Positions 59,513 to 64,000 of a stretch of 64,000 nt of DNA are shown in pieces (position 1 is the first letter of the stretch; every line of letters begins with the position of its first letter). Made by a program: the position numbers and the translations under genes. The notes under the pieces are model-generated. The model was not told the DNA's origin and made no database searches. It saw only the letters and a list, made by a program, of their open reading frames with translations. The stretch lies in contig NZ_JNYY01000003.1 in NCBI RefSeq assembly GCF_000716785.1, positions 372,001-436,000 of the forward strand, read 5' to 3'. This DNA comes from Amycolatopsis vancoresmycina. GTDB taxonomy: Bacteria; Actinomycetota; Actinomycetes; Mycobacteriales; Pseudonocardiaceae.

Positions 59513-60070
59513 TCAGTGGGTGGTGAGCAGCGCGAGCACGCCGGAGACGGCCTGGTCGAACGGCTCGGGGCGGTCGGCGGCGCGCGCGAGGACGTAACCG
59601 CCCTGCAGGACGGCGACGATCGTGGCCGCCAGCGCGGCGGTGTCGAGCGAGGCGGGCAGTTCCCCCGCGGCGCGGCCTTCGTCGAGCACCTCGGCCAGCC
59701 GGGCGCGGATGCGGGTGAGCGTTTCGTCCACCGGAGCACGCAGCTCGGGGTCGGCCACGATGTCGGGATCCTGCGTGAGCCGGCCGATCGGGCAGCCCTT
59801 GAGCACCTGCCGTTCGCGCCGCAGGTAGGCCGTGATGCGCTCGACGGCCGTGCCGGGCGTGCGCAGCTGCTCGTCGGCCGCGGCCAGCAGTTCCTCGGCG
59901 CTGCGCCGTACGGCGGCCAGCGCCAGCTCCTTCTTGCCGGCGAAGTGGTGGTACATGCTGCCCTGGCCGGCGCCCGCGCGCTGCTGGATGGCCTTGGGGC
60001 TGGTGCCGACGTAGCCGCGTTCCCACAACAGTTCCCGGGCGCTGTCGACGAGCTGTTCCCTGGTGCCCAT
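59513..60070 (-). CDS. TetR family regulator
   Basis: A 185-residue repressor. HTH: SARELLWERGYVGTSPKAIQ ... GSMYHHFAGKKELALA; the C-terminal domain has VLKGCPIGRLTQDPDI, typical of the AcuR/LfrR-like group that controls small electrophile or drug responses. First gene of a two-gene operon with the bicupin; a near-perfect palindrome sits just upstream. Confidence 0.9.
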   Translation of the reverse strand: MGTREQLVDSARELLWERGYVGTSPKAIQQRAGAGQGSMYHHFAGKKELALAAVRRSAEELLAAADEQLRTPGTAVERITAYLRRERQVLKGCPIGRLTQDPDIVADPELRAPVDETLTRIRARLAEVLDEGRAAGELPASLDTAALAATIVAVLQGGYVLARAADRPEPFDQAVSGVLALLTTH

Positions 60071-60079
60071 GGGTTCGGA

Positions 60080-60101
60080 CTGTACATACTAGTAGGTACA
60101 G
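60080..60101. promoter_or_regulatory. TetR operator
   Basis: 22-bp palindrome CTGTAC-N10-GTACAG with TACTAGTA in the centre; only one of 11 base pairs is mismatched. It is 10 bp upstream of the TetR start codon, consistent with autoregulation. Confidence 0.8.
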
Positions 60102-60120
60102 AAACAAGTGACCCAGGTCA

Positions 60121-60147
60121 TGTCACAGCGGCGCCGCGCCCGGTGTC
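60121..60147 (+). promoter_or_regulatory. Predicted ECF41 autoregulatory promoter
   Basis: TGTCACA-N16-TGTC: the -35 matches the ECF41 consensus exactly, and the -10 matches three of four bases of CGTC. It lies 82 bp upstream of the ECF41 gene below. Confidence 0.65.
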
Positions 60148-60172
60148 TTGAGGCCGAACGGAAGGAGAGACC

Positions 60173-60232
60173 ATGGATCTCGTCCGGTGGATCGCCGGCC
60201 TGAACACCGCGTGCGGGAGGGAAACGTCGTGA
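60173..60232 (+). CDS. 19-aa leader peptide before sigma factor
   Basis: MDLVRWIAGLNTACGRETS with a strong AAGGAG 5 bp upstream of its ATG. Its TGA overlaps the sigma-factor GTG (GTGA), the arrangement of translational coupling. Not recognised elsewhere; too short for homology. Confidence 0.5.
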   Translation: MDLVRWIAGLNTACGRETS

Positions 60233-61101
60233 TCGAGGCGTTCGTCGCCCACCGGAACCTGTTGTTCACCGTCGCCTACGAGATGCTCGGCTCGGCGGCC
60301 GACGCGGAGGACGTCCTCCAGGAGACGTGGCTGCGCTGGGCCGAGGTCGACCCGGCGGACGTGCGCGACGAGCGGGCGTACCTGGTCCGCATCACGACCC
60401 GCCTGTCGTTGAACCGGCTGCGCACGATGAAGCGCCGCAAGGAGGCGTACGTCGGGCCGTGGCTGCCGGAGCCGCTGCTGACGGCCCCGGACGTGGCCGA
60501 GGACGTCGAGCTGGCCGAAAGCGTGTCGATGGCGCTGATGCTGGTCCTCGAGACGCTGGCGCCGACCGAACGCGCGGTGTTCGTGCTGCGCGAGGTGTTC
60601 GACGTCGGCTACGACGAAATCGCCGAAGCGGTGGGCAAGACCCCGGCCGCGGTCCGCCAGATCGCGCACCGGGCTCGCCGGCACGTCGACGCGCGCCGGC
60701 CGCGGGAGGTGGTTTCGGCGCGGGAGACGCGGGCGGTGCTGGAGTCGTTCCAGCGCGCCTTGGAAGGCCAGGACCTGCAAGGGCTGCTGGACCTGCTGGC
60801 CCCGGACGTGGTCCTGATGAGCGACGGCGGCGGAGTGAAGCAGGCGGCCCTGCGCCCGGTGACCGGAGCGGCCAAGGTGGGCCGGTTCATCGTCGGCGGT
60901 ATCGCCCGGGCGGAGGTGGACCTGACCGGCGCGCCGATGACGGTGAACGGCAACCCGGCGTTGGCCCTGCACGTGGACGGTGCTTTCGACGGGGTCATGG
61001 CCGTCCGCGTGGAAGGGGGCCGGATCGCGGGGCTGTACTACGTGCGGAACCCGGAGAAGCTGACCCGGGTGGTGGCCGAGACACCGCTGACCCTGCGCTG
61101 A
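60229..61101 (+). CDS. sigJ: ECF41-type RNA polymerase sigma factor (SigJ-like)
   Basis: A 290-residue sigma factor. Region 2 (LLFTVAYEMLGSAADAEDVL), region 4 (REVFDVGYDEIAEAVGKTPA) and a C-terminal SnoaL-like domain with the ECF41 motifs SDGGGVKQA and NPEKLTR. GTG start at 60229 with GGGAGGG upstream and a leader ORF overlapping it. Divergent from the TetR-bicupin operon. Confidence 0.92.
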   Translation: MIEAFVAHRNLLFTVAYEMLGSAADAEDVLQETWLRWAEVDPADVRDERAYLVRITTRLSLNRLRTMKRRKEAYVGPWLPEPLLTAPDVAEDVELAESVSMALMLVLETLAPTERAVFVLREVFDVGYDEIAEAVGKTPAAVRQIAHRARRHVDARRPREVVSARETRAVLESFQRALEGQDLQGLLDLLAPDVVLMSDGGGVKQAALRPVTGAAKVGRFIVGGIARAEVDLTGAPMTVNGNPALALHVDGAFDGVMAVRVEGGRIAGLYYVRNPEKLTRVVAETPLTLR

Positions 61102-61106
61102 AGAAG

Positions 61107-61136
61107 GCGCCGGTTCCCGTCAGGCGGAACCGGCGC
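61107..61136. terminator. Terminator-like hairpin
   Basis: GCGCCGGTTCC and its exact complement (11 bp) with an 8-nt loop, in the 38-bp gap between convergent genes. Confidence 0.8.
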
Positions 61137-61139
61137 ACC

Positions 61140-61949
61140 TCAGCCCAGCCGCTTGAGCCAGTCTTCGAAGGCGTCGACGAGGTCCTCCGGCTCCCCGGCC
61201 TCCCGCAGCCGCCGGAGCTCCGCCTCGATGTAGTGCCGGTACAGCGGAACCAGCCCCGCCGCCAGCTCCGGCTCGACCTCCGCCGCGTCCAGCGGATGGC
61301 CCTCGCGCACCCGGGCGCCCAAGCGGACCAGGGACTTCGAAGGCGCTTCCGGCTGGGCCAGGTACCACTCCAGCGACTCGTCGTTCGTCGCCGCGCGGCC
61401 GGATTCCGTCGTTGCCGAATACCGGAACCGGACCGGGAAGAACACCGCCTTCGTGAACCACACCTTGTCCGCCAGGAGACGTCGTGGGGTGCGGAACTCC
61501 GCTGTCACCTCGTCGGTCGCCAGGACCGCGATCGCGAACTTCGCGCTCTCCCGCAGCAGGTCCGCGGCCGGCGGGCGGGCCACCTCCCGGGTGACGTCGG
61601 CGCCGAGGAGGACGCGGCCGTGGTCGGCCAGCTGCAGGCGGTCCTGGGCCGGGAACCGGCCGTCGTCGCGGCCTTCGCGCAGGGCCGGCAGCGAGGCCCA
61701 GAACACCGAAAGCTTGCGGTGCAACGGGCTTTGACCCTGCAGCGCTTCTGTCGTGGCCGAAACCAGCGAGGGGTCGCCGTCGCGGACGTCGGTCAGGACG
61801 ATCGCCAGGTCGATGTCGCTCACCGCGGGGGAGTAGCCGCCGTACGACAGGCTGCCCAGCAGGTACGCGCCGATCAGGCGGTCGCCGAACGCTTCCCGGT
61901 ACGCGCGGGCCGCTTCCGCGGCGATGGTGCGGGCTTCGGTCGTCGTCAC
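61140..61949 (-). CDS. Nucleotidyltransferase domain protein
   Basis: A 269-residue protein with the Pol-beta/ANT-like motif GSLSYGGYSPAVSDIDLAIV (GS...DxD) near residue 25-50 and a helical C-terminal part as in aminoglycoside nucleotidyltransferases (DUF4111-like). It transfers NMP to an unknown small molecule, probably. GTG at 61949 overlaps the upstream stop by 4 nt; third gene of the prenyltransferase operon. Confidence 0.82.
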   Translation of the reverse strand: MTTTEARTIAAEAARAYREAFGDRLIGAYLLGSLSYGGYSPAVSDIDLAIVLTDVRDGDPSLVSATTEALQGQSPLHRKLSVFWASLPALREGRDDGRFPAQDRLQLADHGRVLLGADVTREVARPPAADLLRESAKFAIAVLATDEVTAEFRTPRRLLADKVWFTKAVFFPVRFRYSATTESGRAATNDESLEWYLAQPEAPSKSLVRLGARVREGHPLDAAEVEPELAAGLVPLYRHYIEAELRRLREAGEPEDLVDAFEDWLKRLG

Positions 61950-62572
61950 GCCGCCACCGTATCGCGGCGGGCGCACTCCGCGATGCGGTCGGACACCACG
62001 CCGATCACCTGCCACGCCCGGTCCAGCACGTCGATCACCGCGGCCACGGTCCAGTCGCCGCGCCGCCGCAGGATGTCGTACCCCATCTCGAGGTGCTCGA
62101 CGTCGGCTTCGTCGTGCAGCTCGAAGTACTCGTCGTCCGGGAACGCGCGCGTGCCCGCCTGGCTGAACACCAGGCTGCCGGCTTCGAGCGCCAAATGGGC
62201 CAGCACGGCCCGCTGCACGCCCGGCAGGATCGCGAACTGGTCGACGAACCAGGACGCGCCCATCTCGATCACCGGGTCCCAGACCAGTTCCCGGTCGTCC
62301 GCGCGGCTGCGGGCCAGGATCCGGTCGTGACCGACCTCCTCCTGCTGGTGCTCACACGCGAGCGCCCGCAGTTCCGGGTCGCTTTCGAACGTGACGCGGG
62401 CACTGATCATCCGCTGGAACGCGTTCGACCACGGCTGCAGGTACGTGAGCACCGCCTTCTTCGTCTCGACGGTGGTGGTTTCGTCGGTCAGCAGCCGGAT
62501 CAGGTCCGACGACTCGTACTCCCGTTGCCGCTGCTCGTTGTGGCGGGCCACGCGCTCGACGTCCTGGGTCAC
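61946..62572 (-). CDS. Heme-oxygenase-like (HDO-type) iron-containing redox enzyme
   Basis: A 208-residue all-helical protein. Candidate metal ligands are visible: EHQQEEVGHDRI in one helix, ALEAGSLVF, and HDEADVEHLEMGYD in another. This fits the TenA/PqqC-like diiron oxidase (HDO) superfamily. Members hydroxylate, cleave or N-oxidise amino-acid-derived substrates. GTG at 62572 with GAGGAG upstream; 31 bp after the prenyltransferase gene. Confidence 0.72.
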   Translation of the reverse strand: MTQDVERVARHNEQRQREYESSDLIRLLTDETTTVETKKAVLTYLQPWSNAFQRMISARVTFESDPELRALACEHQQEEVGHDRILARSRADDRELVWDPVIEMGASWFVDQFAILPGVQRAVLAHLALEAGSLVFSQAGTRAFPDDEYFELHDEADVEHLEMGYDILRRRGDWTVAAVIDVLDRAWQVIGVVSDRIAECARRDTVAA

Positions 62573-62603
62573 GCTCTGCTCCTCACGGTGGTGCTGCACG
62601 GGA

Positions 62604-63722
62604 TCATCCTTCCGGGAACCGCCAGGCAAGATCAACAGGCGAGAGGGGCGACGGCGGGGGCCGGTCGTAGACGGGGAGCCGGAAGTAGGTGGTCACGTCG
62701 CCGCGCCGGCCCGCCGCGCGGAAGCTCACCAGCTCCAGGACGCCCCGGCTGTCCGCCAGCGGCCCGGGAGCCAGCGCCGCGGCGAGGGCGCGGAACCGGC
62801 CGGGGTCCACGCCCTGGTCGTGCAGCAGCGCGGCGGTGCGTTCCACGGCTTCCCGGTCGTCCGGTGCGAGGTCGGGCAGCCGCAGGTACGTCGTGGACTC
62901 GGCGGCCCGGTCCACACCGGACCGGAACGCCAGGCAGCTCAAGGCGGCCTCGCCGGCGTCGGTGCGGTCGCCGGCCAGCGTCCGGTAGGCGGCCTGTGCC
63001 CGCCGCGAGTCGTGGTGCACCGCCACCGCGGCCACCCGGTCGACCTCGGCGAGGCCGGCGTCGTGGTTGCGGTAGTAGACCTTCACCCGCGCGTGCGCCT
63101 CGTCGGCCAGGTCGACGGCGAAGAACTCGATCTCGCGGTTGCCTTCGACGGTTTCGACGCGACGCCGGGCGTCGTCCCAGGCGGCGGCCATGCCGAGCCG
63201 CTCCATCGCTTCGGCCACCGCGGTTTCGCGCTGCGCGTGCGGCCACGAGTACAGCCCGAAGTAGGTCTTGTGGACGATCCCCGACGGCGGGCGCCAGGCG
63301 ATCGAGTGCCACAGCGGCGCCGGCGACGGGCGGCCCGCGCGCGGGGTGAACGTCTCGCGGACGTGCTCGAAGCGGCGGGCCCGGAAACCGCTCTCACCAG
63401 GCCAGACGATCTCGTGGCCGAGGCTGTCGAACAGCACGCGCAGTTCCGGCCGGTCGCCCGACCAGTTCACCGACATCTCGGCCGGGAAGCCGTCGTCCGC
63501 CACATAGGACGGCTGGGCGGGGGCGGCTCCGATCGGCTCGTGCGCCCACGGCGGCAGCAGGGCGCGCAGCATCCGGGTCGTCCGGACGGACTGCTCGAGC
63601 GAGACGCCGAGCGCGTCGCACGCGGCCGACCACAGACCGCCCAGGAAATCACCGAAGAGACGACCCTGTGCCGGATAGTTTTCCCTTATATATTCAGGAA
63701 ACTCCGGCACACGACTCGTCAC
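62604..63722 (-). CDS. Trp-dimethylallyltransferase (DMATS/ABBA) type prenyltransferase
   Basis: A 372-residue protein with the repeated beta-strand pattern of the ABBA barrel: VADDGFPAEMSVNWSGDRPE, KTYFGLYSWPHAQRET, ARVKVYYRNHDAG, STTYLRLPDLA and GDVTTYFRLPVYD (diphosphate-shielding Tyr/Lys/Arg strands). Such enzymes prenylate indoles or other aromatics. GTG start at 63722 lacks a clear ribosome site; an AT-richer promoter-like segment precedes it. Confidence 0.82.
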   Translation of the reverse strand: MTSRVPEFPEYIRENYPAQGRLFGDFLGGLWSAACDALGVSLEQSVRTTRMLRALLPPWAHEPIGAAPAQPSYVADDGFPAEMSVNWSGDRPELRVLFDSLGHEIVWPGESGFRARRFEHVRETFTPRAGRPSPAPLWHSIAWRPPSGIVHKTYFGLYSWPHAQRETAVAEAMERLGMAAAWDDARRRVETVEGNREIEFFAVDLADEAHARVKVYYRNHDAGLAEVDRVAAVAVHHDSRRAQAAYRTLAGDRTDAGEAALSCLAFRSGVDRAAESTTYLRLPDLAPDDREAVERTAALLHDQGVDPGRFRALAAALAPGPLADSRGVLELVSFRAAGRRGDVTTYFRLPVYDRPPPSPLSPVDLAWRFPEG

Positions 63723-63884
63723 GCCCGGATGCTATCAGTTGGATGCGTGCTCAACTAAAAGGCTGCACCCGGGTGGTCCAACCAATTGCGCCATGTGGGT
63801 ACGCCGGTGCCCGCTGTGGCCACGGAGGGCCACAACGGACTCCGGCGGTGTCCAGAGGAGACAAAAGCGGACAACGCGCAGGTC
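63723..63884. other. Promoter region of the prenyltransferase operon
   Basis: 162 bp with lower GC than its flanks near 63725-63765. On the minus strand a TTGAGC/TAGCAT-like pair occurs, but at poor spacing. No gene seen. Confidence 0.35.
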
Positions 63885-64000
63885 TCAGACCCGCGCCGGT
63901 GCCACCGTCATCGCGTGCTTGACCAACCGGATCAACGCGAGCTTGCTCGAGTCGCGGTCGCGTGCGTCACACATGACGATCGGCACACGGTCCGGGACCA
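63885..64000 (-). CDS. Conservon-type GTP/ATP-binding protein (CvnD-like), C-terminal part
   Basis: Partial: the window ends inside the gene. The visible C-terminus VPIVMCDARDRDSSKLALIR ... LVKHAMTVAPARV matches the small Ras-like GTPases of actinobacterial conservons. Upstream partners (kinase-like, roadblock, DUF742) would lie beyond the window. Confidence 0.75.
   Translation of the reverse strand, partial: VPDRVPIVMCDARDRDSSKLALIRLVKHAMTVAPARV

Overview
The window is very GC-rich actinomycete chromosome with many GTG/TTG starts and frequent 1-4 nt stop/start overlaps. The gene order hrcA-dnaJ-rsmE-HIT-phoH-ybeY-CBS protein-degenerate deaminase-era ... recO-uppS ... zur/smtB ... glyS ... 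dgt ... dnaG follows the mycobacterial/pseudonocardial arrangement. Together with the repeat style and the CD225, sortase and cellulase content, this points to Amycolatopsis or a close Pseudonocardiaceae relative. That assignment is inference; no 16S gene is present.

Layout. 0-5.9 kb: a PucR regulator divergent from a methylmalonate-semialdehyde dehydrogenase, then an XRE regulator divergent from an aldo/keto reductase, with TGAGTGGTAAGG-type palindromes at gene ends. 5.9-9.2 kb: a large NB-ARC/TPR STAND protein of lower GC, inserted next to a 5'-truncated gene remnant. 9.2-24.4 kb: a conserved housekeeping block (chaperone control, rRNA methylation and maturation, Era, RecO, UppS) interrupted by small membrane proteins (three CD225/dispanin-like, DUF2752, RDD) and ending in a permease pair. 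24.5-33.8 kb: SmtB-Zur zinc regulators, a cell-wall locus with two tandem class F sortases, glyS, an ABC exporter with its two-component system, and a DUF218 protein. 33.8-46.5 kb: dgt, a serpin coupled to a GT-C-like membrane protein, DinB and glyoxalase proteins, a TetR/CMD locus, a second CMD gene with a predicted ECF41 promoter, an ECF41 sigma factor, dnaG, and trans-aconitate methyltransferase.

46.6-64 kb is accessory: tRNA-Asn with a textbook terminator, a decayed IS982 element, an alpha-dioxygenase-like heme peroxidase with a Cys-rich membrane partner, a secreted GH9 cellulase (GH9-CBM3-Fn3-CBM3) with two CelR/CebR-type boxes, a DUF1996 protein carrying a duplicated insert followed by a GH43 enzyme, a TetR-bicupin pair, a second ECF41 sigma factor with its own predicted promoter and a 19-codon leader ORF, and a three-gene operon (nucleotidyltransferase, heme-oxygenase-like enzyme, Trp-DMATS-type prenyltransferase) that looks like a cryptic natural-product module. 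The window ends inside a conservon-type GTPase.

The strongest unexplained signals are three kinds of intergenic mirror palindromes built on arms or units of 21 nt, the ECF41 promoter/regulon evidence, and the prenyltransferase/HDO mini-cluster.
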